From DATLED01 sp963750255 (GTDB lineage: Bacteria; Actinomycetota; Acidimicrobiia; Acidimicrobiales; CADCTF01): a stretch of DNA of 64,000 nucleotides. Numbering within the stretch: position 1 is the first letter of the stretch; each line of letters starts with the position of its first letter. The notes under the pieces are model-generated. The model was not told the DNA's origin. It saw only the letters and a list, made by a program, of their open reading frames with translations, and did not search any database. Positions 56,387-64,000 of the stretch are shown here, one piece after another. The translations under genes were made by a program, and so were the position numbers. The stretch covers positions 124,001 to 188,000 of the forward strand of contig CAVVPZ010000006.1 of NCBI GenBank assembly GCA_963750255.1. Direction: 5' to 3'.

Positions 56387-56959
56387 TCACTGGTTGCGAT
56401 AGAGGTCGCGCAGGAGGAGTATCTCAGCTCCGTGGTGGATGACCTCTCGGTGAATGTGTAGGACGAGGGTGAGATAGGTCCGGTCCGCGTACGGGCCTTC
56501 GGCCGGCCCCACGGGCGCGGCCAGCCGGTCTCCGAGCGAGCGGACGCCGCCAATCCAGCGCTCGTAGCCTTCGTCGAGTTGGGCGAGGGCGGTGGCCGCG
56601 TCGGACGCGTAGAGGTGGTTCTCGTAGTCGATGGCTGGACCTCCGAAGTGGGCGCTGTTGCGGGCACCGAACACGCCGACGATCACGTGGGCGAGCCGCC
56701 AGCCGATCGTGGTGACCGGCGCAGGCTCGGGCTCGGGGAACTCGAAGTCGGCGACATGGGTCCCCGCGTAGTGGGCCGGAGGAGTGGACGCGTCCTCGCG
56801 AGGCCGAATGTTCCAGCACCCAGCGACGGGTTCCCAGAAGTACTCGTCGTCGGTGAGGCCTTCGAGCTTCGGGCGTAGGTGGTACTCCCAGTGGAACTCG
56901 AGTTGCTCGACCAGCTCGCTGGTCACGTCGGGGATGGCAAGCATTCCTGGAGCTGTCAT
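56387..56959 (-). CDS. DinB family protein
   Basis: A 190-residue helical protein of the DinB_2 type. LVEQLEFHWEYHLRPKLEGLTDDEYFWEP holds the first helix with metal-site His. GWRLAHVIVGVFGARNSAHFGGP is the second, and HIHREVIHHGAEILLLRDLYRN at the end carries the last metal histidines in HHGAE. ATG 56959 is chosen; a GTG slightly upstream is possible. It is divergent from a WYL-domain regulator, a very common gene pair in actinobacteria, and a 9-bp palindrome lies exactly between them. That supports direct regulation. Confidence 0.85.
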   Translation of the reverse strand: MTAPGMLAIPDVTSELVEQLEFHWEYHLRPKLEGLTDDEYFWEPVAGCWNIRPREDASTPPAHYAGTHVADFEFPEPEPAPVTTIGWRLAHVIVGVFGARNSAHFGGPAIDYENHLYASDAATALAQLDEGYERWIGGVRSLGDRLAAPVGPAEGPYADRTYLTLVLHIHREVIHHGAEILLLRDLYRNQ

Positions 56960-56978
56960 GTCCACGACGATACGGATC

Positions 56979-57003
56979 GCTGCGGACAGAAACGGTCCGC
57001 AGC
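56979..57003. promoter_or_regulatory. operator-like palindrome between dinB-like and WYL genes
   Basis: GCTGCGGAC (56979-56987) and GTCCGCAGC (56995-57003) are a perfect 9-bp inverted repeat separated by AGAAACG. It sits between the divergent starts, ending directly before a potential ATG at 57004. The CGGAC...GTCCG pattern is expected for a dimeric regulator such as the neighbouring WYL protein. Confidence 0.65.
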
Positions 57004-57021
57004 ATGGAAGAATGTTGGCTC

Positions 57022-58020
57022 ATGGGCGATCCAGCGTCGCGGCTGCTGCGCCTCTTGTCGCTTCTCCAAGCACAGACTCGATGGTCGGGGCCCGCGCTCG
57101 CCGATCGGCTCGGGGTGACCGAGCGGACCGTGCGACGCGACGTCTCCCGGCTGCGCAATCTCGGTTACCCGGTCGACTCCGCCTCAGGGGTCGTAGGTGG
57201 CTACCAGCTCGGGCTTGGCGGCCGGCTACCTCCGCTCCTGCTCGACGATGATGAAGCCGTCGCCGTCGCCGTGTCCCTCGGGGCGTCAACCAGTGGAGCC
57301 GTCGAAGGCATCGAACGGTCGGCGCTCGCGGCGCTGGCCAAGATCGACCGGCTCCTCCCTGCACACCTTCGAGGACAGGTCCGAGCGCTAGGCAAGGCCA
57401 CCCTCAACCTTGCCCCCGAGGCAGACCCAGTCTCCTCCGAGATCCTTGTGGCGATCGCCCATGCCGTCGACGGCCATGAACGGCTGCTCGTCGACTACCG
57501 CGATCGTGACGGCACATCGTCGCAGCGGCGCCTCGACCCGTATCGACTCGCCACGACCGGGCGGCGCTGGTACCTCGCCGCCCGCGACGCTGAACGCGAC
57601 GCCTGGCGCACCTTGCGCGTCGATCGAATAAGGCGGGCCAAGCGCACCGGCCACCTCTTCGAGCCGATGCCATCGCCTGATGGTGTCGATGTCGACACCA
57701 TCCTCAGCGAAGCAATCACGACATCGCCCTACCGATTCCAAGCGAAGGTCATCGTCGGCCTCACACCATCCAAGTTACGAGCGCGAGTGCCTCCCACCGT
57801 CGGCGTCGTCACCGCCCATCCAAACGACAAGGCGCGGAGCGTGCTCACCGTCGGATCGAATTCCGTCGACGCCCTCGCCGGCCACCTCGTCCAGCTCGGC
57901 GCTCCTTTCGAGGTCATCGAACCCGCCGAGCTCCGCGACCGAATCGACCGGTTGACCGACGATCTCATCGACGTCAGGCATCGAAGCCGGGGTCGACGCA
58001 ACGTGCACCGACCCGAGTGA
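57022..58020 (+). CDS. HTH/WYL-domain transcriptional regulator
   Basis: A 332-residue YafY-like regulator. The N-terminal helix-turn-helix is LLRLLSLLQAQTRWSGPALADRLGVTERTVRRDVSRLRNLGYPV, with recognition helix VTERTVRRDVSRL. GGYQLGLGGRLPPLLLDDDEAVAVAVSLG follows. The WYL domain reads LLVDYRDRDGTSSQRRLDPYRLATTGRRWYLAARD and WRTLRVDRI, with WYL itself as RWYLAARD. WCX-type strands close the protein (FEVIEPAELRDRIDRLTDDL). ATG 57022 has GGAAG upstream; ATG 57004, next to the palindrome, is the alternative and would need a leaderless transcript. It probably controls the divergent DinB gene. Confidence 0.88.
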   Translation: MGDPASRLLRLLSLLQAQTRWSGPALADRLGVTERTVRRDVSRLRNLGYPVDSASGVVGGYQLGLGGRLPPLLLDDDEAVAVAVSLGASTSGAVEGIERSALAALAKIDRLLPAHLRGQVRALGKATLNLAPEADPVSSEILVAIAHAVDGHERLLVDYRDRDGTSSQRRLDPYRLATTGRRWYLAARDAERDAWRTLRVDRIRRAKRTGHLFEPMPSPDGVDVDTILSEAITTSPYRFQAKVIVGLTPSKLRARVPPTVGVVTAHPNDKARSVLTVGSNSVDALAGHLVQLGAPFEVIEPAELRDRIDRLTDDLIDVRHRSRGRRNVHRPE

Positions 58021-58098
58021 CGGTCAAAGCCGAAAGCGCTGGTCTCGTGTCACCGGCGGGATCGCGGTCGCGTTTTCCTATTACGCAAGGCGGTCCGC

Positions 58099-58208
58099 TT
58101 GCTCCGCGCTTCCCAGCTCGGACCTGCCTACGAAGAGGCGTGGCGGAGTGGCAGGACAGCTCCGACGCCGAAGTGTGGGAGTGGGCCGCGAACGACGGAC
58201 TGGCCTGA
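58099..58208 (+). CDS. mazE: MazE-like antitoxin, short and frameshifted
   Basis: The fragment LRASQLGPAYEEA in one frame joins with a single-base change near 58139 to VAEWQDSSDAEVWEWAANDGLA in the next, whose stop TGA overlaps the toxin ATG (TGATG). The pattern AY..(D/E)..(A/V)EW..S.DA..WE.A..DGL is that of the C-terminal toxin-binding tails of actinobacterial MazE-type antitoxins. A DNA-binding N-terminus is not clearly present, so it may be truncated. The TTG at 58099 is only a possible start. Confidence 0.5.
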
Positions 58209-58554
58209 TGCGTCGAGGCGAGATCCGGTCGTCGACCTCGATCCGGTACGAGGTTCGGAGGCAGACAAGTGCCGGCCGGCGGTCATCGTCAGCAACGACG
58301 GCGCCAACACGACCGCAGAGCGGCTCGGGCGAGGCGTCGTCACCGTCGTGCCGGTCACCTCGAATACCGCACGGGTCTTTCCCTTTCAGGTGTTTCTGGA
58401 CGTAGCCAGCACCGGCCTCGACCGTGACTGGAAGGCGCAGGCAGAGCAGGTCCGGTCCGTCGCCGTCGAGCGGATCGGCGCCCGCGTCGGCGCGCTATCG
58501 GGCGACCTTGTAGCCGCCCTCGACGAGGCGTTGCGCCTCCACCTCGCGCTCTGA
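58208..58554 (+). CDS. mazF: MazF/PemK-type mRNA interferase toxin (one frameshift)
   Basis: ATG 58208 overlaps the antitoxin stop. The first codons read MRRGEI. After a one-base loss near 58225 the sequence continues VVDLDPVRGSEADKCRPAVIVSNDGANTT, where the RGSEADKCRPAVIVSND block is the MazF core. VVTVVPVTSNTARVFPFQVFL follows, then AQAEQVRSVAVERIGARVGAL with the conserved E-Q-x-R/S-V, and a final helix. The restored length is about 116 residues. MazF toxins cut single-stranded RNA at short motifs. The gene lies next to an integrase and excisionase-like remnant and is probably cargo of that element. Confidence 0.8.
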
Positions 58555-58592
58555 AGTGCATCGCGCTCGACGACCACACCGCCCCGGGCGGG

Positions 58593-58844
58593 GTGACCGG
58601 CCGCCCTTGGCCCCCGACCCGAGCCTCCATCAGACCCGGGGCGGTTCAGATCGGCAGCCGCGTGCGGTTCGAGACTGCCGCGGTGGACGCGTGGCTCTAT
58701 TCACTGCGGGTTGACACGGACGCGTCAACGAAGGGTCTTGCCCATCGCCACCAGCCGCGGCCACGATCGGTGTCAGGCGTTTGCGACCGCGCCTCTACGT
58801 CACTCGGTCGCCTTCCCAGTCGACGGACGTGGAGGGCTGAGTGA
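58593..58844 (+). CDS. excisionase/HTH-like remnant
   Basis: The 83-codon frame contains PGAVQIGSRVRFETAAVDAWLYSLRVD, which is the end of an AlpA/Xis-type helix-turn-helix (usual form: ...KIGRSVRFDPAAVDAWL). The normal N-terminal helix before it is not recognisable in this frame, and the sequence after residue 48 has no similarity. It is thus either a truncated or a frameshifted excisionase. Its location directly before the integrase start supports this reading. Confidence 0.55.
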   Translation: MTGRPWPPTRASIRPGAVQIGSRVRFETAAVDAWLYSLRVDTDASTKGLAHRHQPRPRSVSGVCDRASTSLGRLPSRRTWRAE

Positions 58845-60118
58845 TGGCGAACAAGGAAGGGAAGCGGCAGTTCGGATCCGTGCGCAAGCTGGCGTCGGGT
58901 CGTTGGCAGGCTCGGTACGTCACAGCCGATGGCGAGACACATGACGCGCGCCGACGACCTTCGCCACCAAGGGCGATGCCGGCCGGTTCCTCGACGGGAT
59001 CCGCACCGACCTCGAGCGCGGTCAATGGATCGATCCGAACGCCGGTCGTGTGACGTTGGAGGGGTTCGCTCGCACGTGGCTGTCGGAGCGGCCGCTGCGA
59101 CCGCGGACGAAGGAGCTTTACGCAGGGTTGCTTGACCGGCACGTGCTCCCGGCACTTGGCGAGGCCGAACTGAACCGGCTTACCGCCGCGAGGGTCCGCT
59201 CGTGGCACGCCGACCTGTCACGGGGCAAATACCCCGGCGAGTCAACGACAGCCAAGGCGTACCGGCTCCTGCGGGCGATCCTCAACACGGCGGTCGAGGA
59301 CGGGCGCATCGCCTCGAACCCGTGCCAGATCGTGGGCGCCGGGCGTGAGCGTCCCGACGAGCGGCCTGTTGCGACTGTCGCCGAGGTCTACGTCCTCGCC
59401 GACGCCGTTGGCGCTGAGCATCGGCTGCTGGTGTTGCTGGCGTGCTTCGCCGGGCTTCGGCTCGGCGAGCTGCAGGCGCTTCGCCGGCGGCACGTCGATT
59501 TGGGCGGCGCCGCGCTCCGTGTCGTCGAGCAGACGCTGGTGCTCAAGGACGGTACGCACGTCACCGGTCCACCGAAGACCGACGCCAGTGCGCGGGTCAT
59601 CGCACTGCCCGAGGCTGGTCGTCGACGAGCTGCGCAAGCACCTCGTGACGGTTCGTGATGATCCCGACGCGCTCGTGTTCGGTCGGTCGGGCAATCGTCC
59701 GTTCCGCCGGGCGACGCTCTACACGGCGTGGCATGCGGCCACGAAGAAGCTCGGCATGCCACCCGGGTTCCGCATCCACGATCTGCGCCACACCGGCAAC
59801 ACGCTCGCCGCCGCCACCGGTGCGAGCACGAAGGAGCTGATGGCGCGCATGGGTCACTCGTCGGCACGTGCCGCGCTGATCTACCAGCACGCAACGCGTG
59901 ATCGCGACGTCGTCATCGCGAAGGCGCTCGACGGGATGATCCGGGAAGTCCTCGATCGCGAATGGCACGCGAATGGCACGCCGACCGATTCGTCCGCCGT
60001 CGACCGAAGACCGCGACGACGGCCGAACCTGCGGGCTGACCAGCACGTTCACTTTGAGAGCGGGCGACGAGAATCGAACTCGCGTTCTCAGCTTGGGAAG
60101 CTGATGTTCTGCCGCTGA
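58844..60118 (+). CDS. int: tyrosine recombinase/integrase running into tRNA-Gly (two frameshifts)
   Basis: Starts ANKEGKRQFGSVRKLASGRWQARYV, the AP2-like arm-binding domain. After a shift near 58948 it continues to the SAM-like core (FARTWLSERPLRPRTKELYAGLLDRHVLP). The catalytic region has the first Arg in FAGLRLGELQALRRRH. After a second shift near 59620 it has IHDLRHTGNTLAA (H-x-x-R), GHSSARAALIYQHA (His and the Tyr nucleophile), and then a polar tail. The last residues, GRRESNSRSQLGKLMFCR, are encoded by the antisense strand of the tRNA gene, so the stop at 60118 comes from the chromosome. Such integrases insert into tRNA 3' ends. Confidence 0.88.
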
Positions 60119-60129
60119 ACTACGCCCGC
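60059..60129 (-). tRNA. tRNA-Gly (anticodon CCC)
   Basis: On the minus strand a 71-base cloverleaf begins GCGGGCGTAGTTCAGCGGCA and closes with CGCCCGC plus a U discriminator. The acceptor stem GCGGGCG/CGCCCGC, D stem GTTC/GAAC, anticodon stem TCAGC/GCTGA around loop TTCCCAA, and T arm CGAG-TTCGATT-CTCG are all paired. The anticodon is CCC. CCA is not encoded. Its 3' half lies under the end of the integrase gene, marking it as the attachment site. Confidence 0.93.
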
Positions 60130-60256
60130 GGGAATGGATCCGGAAGCTACCAAAAGTCCTGCCCAGCACCCACTTGCATCACTCCCAGGTTCTTGACCTC
60201 GCTCGCTGCGCAGCGACGCGGGCGCCGTTGGGCATGCCGAGCGGCGCGCCTGCTCG

Positions 60257-60288
60257 ACTGGCCTCAGTCGGCCAGTGACATGATCATG
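60257..60288 (+). promoter_or_regulatory. palindromes upstream of the serine hydrolase gene
   Basis: ACTGGCC (60257-60263) and GGCCAGT (60270-60276) form a 7-bp inverted repeat with a 6-base loop. The 10-bp palindrome CATGATCATG (60279-60288) follows. GGAGGGG at 60291-60297 is the ribosome site for ATG 60305. The palindromes may be operators. The rest of the 175-base gap after the tRNA shows nothing else. Confidence 0.4.
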
Positions 60289-60304
60289 GCGGAGGGGATC
60301 AGCG

Positions 60305-61282
60305 ATGCCTGAAGACTGGAACAGCGACGCCTTGGGCGATGTGGCGACGTGGCTTGGCCAGGCCAACACCCGCCAGTTCTTGGTCATGGACCGCGACAGC
60401 GTCGTCCACGACGAGTCGTGGGGAGACCCGGCGTCGTCGATCGACATCGCGTCGGCCCAGAAGAGCGTGATCTCCGTCGTCGTCGCCGTCTTGGTTGCCC
60501 GCGGGATCCTTGACCTCGACGCGCCGATGTCGCGGTGGCTGGGCCGCGGGTGGACCACCGCCACGAGTGATCAGGAGGAGCGGATCCTGCTCCGCCATGG
60601 TCTGACGATGACGACTGGCCTGTTCGAAGACTTTGGGTTCGAAGCCGAGGCCGGGACCGCTTGGTACTACAACAACAACGCCTACCACCAGATCCGAAAG
60701 GTGATCGAGCGAGCCACGAGCCACACGACCCAGGAGGTGTGCGCGGAGACGTTGTTCGCTCCCCTGGGTATGCGCGACTCGCGGTGGGTGCCGCGGCCGG
60801 CCATGAAGGACCCGACCGGCTGGGTGATCGAAGGACTGCACACGACAGCCCACGACCTGGCCCGCCTCGGTCGCGCGGTGCTCGGCGGCGGTCGACTCGG
60901 CGACGTGGATCTCGGGTGCGATCCGGAGTACCTGGCCGCGTCGATGCGGGCGAGTCAGGACCTCAACCCGAGCTACGGGCTGTTGTGGTGGCTGCCATCG
61001 GCGGAGACCGGCATCGTGCCCGGACGCCGCCCCGGCCAGGAAATCGAGCCACGCAAGCCTTTCGGCGGCATCGTGCTCGATGGGCCTATCGCCCCCGACG
61101 CTCCCGTCGGCACCATCGCGGCGATGGGCGCCGGCGACCAGCGGCTCATCCTGATCCCCGACCGCGAGATCGTGGTCGTCCGCCTCGGCGGACCGATCGG
61201 AGCCATGGAAGCCGCGGCCGGCGGCTTCGATCGCGAGTTCTGGCCCCGGTTCCAGTCCGCGCTCCCTGACCCCCGCGCCTGA
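60305..61282 (+). CDS. beta-lactamase family (class C-like) serine hydrolase
   Basis: A 325-residue serine hydrolase without a signal peptide. The SxxK motif is SAQKSVISVVVAVLVARG near residue 50, followed by ILDLDAPMSRWLGRGW. The Y-x-N motif is WYYNNNAYHQI. LFAPLGMRDSRW and GLHTTAHDLARLGRAVLGGGR are typical of the esterase/PBP-like branch. A third motif is probable in GAGDQRLILIPDREIVVVRLGG. The protein probably hydrolyses esters or amides in the cytoplasm rather than conferring lactam resistance. ATG 60305 follows a strong GGAGGGG. Confidence 0.85.
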   Translation: MPEDWNSDALGDVATWLGQANTRQFLVMDRDSVVHDESWGDPASSIDIASAQKSVISVVVAVLVARGILDLDAPMSRWLGRGWTTATSDQEERILLRHGLTMTTGLFEDFGFEAEAGTAWYYNNNAYHQIRKVIERATSHTTQEVCAETLFAPLGMRDSRWVPRPAMKDPTGWVIEGLHTTAHDLARLGRAVLGGGRLGDVDLGCDPEYLAASMRASQDLNPSYGLLWWLPSAETGIVPGRRPGQEIEPRKPFGGIVLDGPIAPDAPVGTIAAMGAGDQRLILIPDREIVVVRLGGPIGAMEAAAGGFDREFWPRFQSALPDPRA

Positions 61283-61380
61283 CTCCGGGGGTACAGGAGG
61301 CGGATGCTCCGTCGCTGCTCGCCGTGTCGATCGGCTAGAACGCTGGTCGTGTCACAGCTGGCCGATACCTCCTCCGGCTG

Positions 61381-64000
61381 ATGCTCTACCTCCACCGATC
61401 CGAGAGGGCCGACGCTCTCGTCGAGTCGCTCGGCGACGTGTTGCGCGCACCGCTGGCCGACCCGTTCACACCTGAGGTCGTGGCTGTGCCGACGCGCGGT
61501 GTCGAGCGATGGTTGGCCCAGCGCCTCTCGCACCGCCTCGGCGTCAGCGCCAGCGATCCCAACGGGACGGGCGAGCGCAGCGACGGCGTCTGCGGGAACC
61601 TCGCGTTCCCGTTCCCCGGCCGGCTCATCGGCGACGCCATCACCGCGGCGTCGGGAGTGGCCCACGACGACGACCAGTGGACACCCGAGCGCGCGGTCTG
61701 GCCGCTGCTCGAGGCGATCGACGCCGGCGTGACTGAGCCGTGGCTGAGCACCCTCGCCGGCCACCTCGGTGGTGATGCCGACCAGCAGCGATCGCGTCGC
61801 TTCACCACCGCCCGCCACCTCGCCGACCTCTTCGACCGGTACGCCGTGCACCGACCGACGATGGTCCGTTCGTGGGCCGCCGGCGGTGACGTGTCGGCCT
61901 CGGGATCGCCCCTACCCGCCGGCAGCGCGTGGCAGGCCGAGCTGTGGCGCCGGTTGCGGGAGCGCATCGGCACCACCAGTCCGGCCGAGCGCCTCGACCA
62001 GGCCTGCGAAGCTCTGACGGCCGACCCATCCCTGGTCGACCTGCCCGAGCGCATCTCCGTGTTCGGGCTCACCCGCCTCCCGGCCAGCTACCTCGACGTG
62101 TTGCGAGCGCTGGCGACGCGACGCGACGTGCACCTCTTCCTCTTGCACCCATCGCCGGCGTTGTGGGAACGGGTCGCGGATGCCACCCCGGCCGGCGTCA
62201 CTGTCGCCCGCCGCGCCGACGACACCTCAGCCGGCCTCGCCCAGAATCCGCTCCTCCGCTCTTGGGGACGTGACGCGCGTGAGATGCAACTCGTCCTCAC
62301 CGCCGGAGGGACGCGCGACGCGGTCGTCGACGAGCACACGCCGCCGGCCATCGGCGCACCGGTAACCCTGCTCGAGCGGTTGCAGGACGCCGTTCGTCGC
62401 GACACGCCCCCGCCCGAGGCTGACGCACGACCGTTGCTCGACCCCGACGACCGCAGCGTTCAGGTGCACGCCTGTCATGGACGGGCTCGGCAGGTCGAAG
62501 TGTTGCGCGACGCCGTCCTCCATCTGCTGGCCGACGACCCCACCCTCGAGCCGCGCGATGTCATCGTCATGTGCCCCGATATCGAGGAGTTCGCTCCGCT
62601 CATCCAAGCGACGTTCGGCGCCGTCGTCGATGAGGACGACGATGGCGAGGCGGGCGAACGAGGCGTTGGTGCCAGCGACGCCCCGGTCGACCTTCGGGTG
62701 CGCCTCGCCGACCGTTCGCTGCGCCAGACCAACCCGGTGTTGAGCGCGCTCTCGGCGTTGCTGGATCTCGCCGATGCCCGCGTGACGGCCACCCAGGTGC
62801 TCGACTTCGCCGCCCGTCAACCGGTGCGTCGTCGCTTCCGACTCGATGACGACGACCTCGAGCGGGTCGGCGAGTGGGTGTCATCGACGGCGATCCGCTG
62901 GGGCCTCGACGGCGAACACCGCCGCCCGTTCAAGTTGGCCAACGTCGAGCAGAACACGTGGCGGACGGGACTCGACCGAGTGCTGCTCGGTGTCACCATG
63001 GCCGAGGAAGACCAGCGCCTCGTCGAGGGCGTGCTGCCGCTCGACGACGTTGACAGCGGCGCGATCGACCTCGCCGGGCGCTTCGCCGAACTCGTCGACC
63101 GCCTCCACGCCGCCACGGAAATGTTGAGCGGACGCAAGACCATCGCCGAGTGGGCTGCAGCCATCGGTGCGGCCGGCGACGCCATGTTCGCCGTCAGTGA
63201 TCGCGACTCCTGGCAGCGCCACCAACTCCGCCAGATCGTCGATGAGGTGGCCGGCGAGGCCGGCCATGGGAGCCGGCCCAGCGCCGTCTTGCTCGACCTC
63301 ACCGACCTGCGGGCGTTGCTGGCCGACCGCCTCCGGGGTCAGCCGACGCGAGCCAACTTCCGCACCGGCCACCTCACGTTCTGCACGCTCGTGCCGATGC
63401 GGTCGGTACCGCATCGGGTCGTGTGCCTCCTCGGCCTCGACGACAACGCCTTCCCTCGCCGCACCGAACGCGACGGTGACGATCTCGTCGCCGTCGATCC
63501 GTTCGTGGGCGACGGCGACGGCCGCAGCGAAGACCGCCAACTCCTCCTCGACTCGATGCTGGCCGCCACCGAACGACTCGTCATCACCTACAGCGGCAAC
63601 GACGAGCGGACCAACGCCCCGCTCGCTCCCGCCGTCCCCGTCGGTGAACTGCTCGACGCCATCGACGCCACCGTTCGACTCGAGACCGTTCGACTCGACA
63701 CTGGGCGCCTCGGGGACACCGGCGCGACGGCGACCGCGCCGTCGCGCCGTCGCGTCGTGACCCGGCACCCGCTGCAACCCTTCGACGTCCGCAACTTCCG
63801 CGCCGGGGACCTCGGAAGCCCGGGCGCGTGGAGTTTCGATCCGGGGACCCTGCAGGCGGCGGTGGCGCGCACGAACGACCGGCGCTCTCCCCCTGCCTTT
63901 CTCCCCGGGCGGCTGCCGCCGATGCAATCCAAGGGTGTGATCGAACTCGATCAGCTCGTGCGATTCGTGAAGCACCCGGTGCGGGCGTTTCTGCGCCAGC
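61381..64000 (+). CDS. recC: exodeoxyribonuclease V gamma subunit RecC (3' end beyond window)
   Basis: Open from ATG 61381 to the window end, 873 codons without a stop. MLYLHRSERADALVESLGDVL starts the protein as in RecC. VVAVPTRGVERWLAQRLSHRLG and NLAFPFPGRLI are the next conserved blocks. ERISVFGLTRLPASYLDVLRALA follows. Later come VQVHACHGRARQVEVLRDAVLHLL, DVIVMCPDIEEFAPLIQATF, and LTFCTLVPMRSVPHRVVCLLGLDDNAFPR, a hallmark of the Chi-scanning subunit. It would work with RecB and RecD, presumably encoded just outside the window, in double-strand break repair. No frame break was found across this long gene. Confidence 0.92.
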   Translation, partial: MLYLHRSERADALVESLGDVLRAPLADPFTPEVVAVPTRGVERWLAQRLSHRLGVSASDPNGTGERSDGVCGNLAFPFPGRLIGDAITAASGVAHDDDQWTPERAVWPLLEAIDAGVTEPWLSTLAGHLGGDADQQRSRRFTTARHLADLFDRYAVHRPTMVRSWAAGGDVSASGSPLPAGSAWQAELWRRLRERIGTTSPAERLDQACEALTADPSLVDLPERISVFGLTRLPASYLDVLRALATRRDVHLFLLHPSPALWERVADATPAGVTVARRADDTSAGLAQNPLLRSWGRDAREMQLVLTAGGTRDAVVDEHTPPAIGAPVTLLERLQDAVRRDTPPPEADARPLLDPDDRSVQVHACHGRARQVEVLRDAVLHLLADDPTLEPRDVIVMCPDIEEFAPLIQATFGAVVDEDDDGEAGERGVGASDAPVDLRVRLADRSLRQTNPVLSALSALLDLADARVTATQVLDFAARQPVRRRFRLDDDDLERVGEWVSSTAIRWGLDGEHRRPFKLANVEQNTWRTGLDRVLLGVTMAEEDQRLVEGVLPLDDVDSGAIDLAGRFAELVDRLHAATEMLSGRKTIAEWAAAIGAAGDAMFAVSDRDSWQRHQLRQIVDEVAGEAGHGSRPSAVLLDLTDLRALLADRLRGQPTRANFRTGHLTFCTLVPMRSVPHRVVCLLGLDDNAFPRRTERDGDDLVAVDPFVGDGDGRSEDRQLLLDSMLAATERLVITYSGNDERTNAPLAPAVPVGELLDAIDATVRLETVRLDTGRLGDTGATATAPSRRRVVTRHPLQPFDVRNFRAGDLGSPGAWSFDPGTLQAAVARTNDRRSPPAFLPGRLPPMQSKGVIELDQLVRFVKHPVRAFLRQ

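Overview
The window is high-GC DNA with dense, often translationally coupled genes and many GTG starts, as expected of an actinobacterium. Two observations suggest the class Acidimicrobiia. One is a secreted-protein repeat built on GYWLVASDGGIFTFGDA, which I know mainly from that group. The other is the order ino1-padR-DUF5318-ponA and rpsF-ssb-rpsR-rplI-dnaB, which matches the Mycobacterium tuberculosis block Rv0046c-Rv0058 but without an intein in dnaB. The class assignment is inference. About twenty genes, including essential ribosomal protein genes, carry single-base frameshifts. This looks more like an error-containing or metagenomic assembly than real gene decay.

Layout. 1-5.5 kb: a STAND-type ATPase on the minus strand, divergent from four plus-strand genes. 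Three of these encode unfamiliar membrane or exported proteins that share paralogous modules; the fourth encodes a small LpqN/DUF1795-like protein. This is the least recognisable part of the window. 5.5-9.2 kb: an aspartyl/asparaginyl hydroxylase-like gene, then a coupled Gfo/Idh/MocA - aldo/keto reductase - flavin monooxygenase operon. 9.2-16.2 kb: a methyltransferase, an EEP-family hydrolase, two secreted proteins with shared 42-residue repeats (one a metzincin protease), an EthD protein and a subtilisin. 16.2-24.2 kb: pirin, then the conserved ino1-padR / DUF5318-ponA block, an ATP-grasp protein, a Nudix hydrolase and panB. 24.2-29.6 kb: a membrane hydroxylase, DUF192, and a glycosyltransferase/methyltransferase/toroid-protein cluster. 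29.7-33.2 kb: the rpsF-dnaB operon, with an inverted pair of DnaA-box-like sequences before dnaB. 33.4-41.9 kb: housekeeping genes (HD hydrolase, rpiB, ferredoxin, ABC-F, adk, Rrf2 regulator, acyl-CoA synthetase). 41.9-44 kb: alkylation repair (ogt, ada-alkA). 44-52.8 kb: oxidoreductases, bioY, an AraC/VOC/UvrA-like group, and a haloalkane dehalogenase. 52.8-58 kb: a protein with an eCIS-cargo-like LQRSIGN motif and small stress or regulatory genes (ArsR, AHSA1, RibD-like, DinB, YdeI, WYL). 58-60.1 kb: a MazEF-like pair, an excisionase-like remnant and a tyrosine integrase that runs antisense into tRNA-Gly(CCC), which marks a tRNA-targeted mobile element. 60.3-64 kb: a serine beta-lactamase-family hydrolase and the first part of recC.

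The most useful leads are the 1-5.5 kb gene group, the orphan LQRSIGN protein, the covarying intergenic repeats at 9.2, 25.1 and (weaker) 46.5 kb, the DnaA-box inverted repeat before dnaB, and the operator-like palindromes upstream of the padR, arsR and WYL genes.
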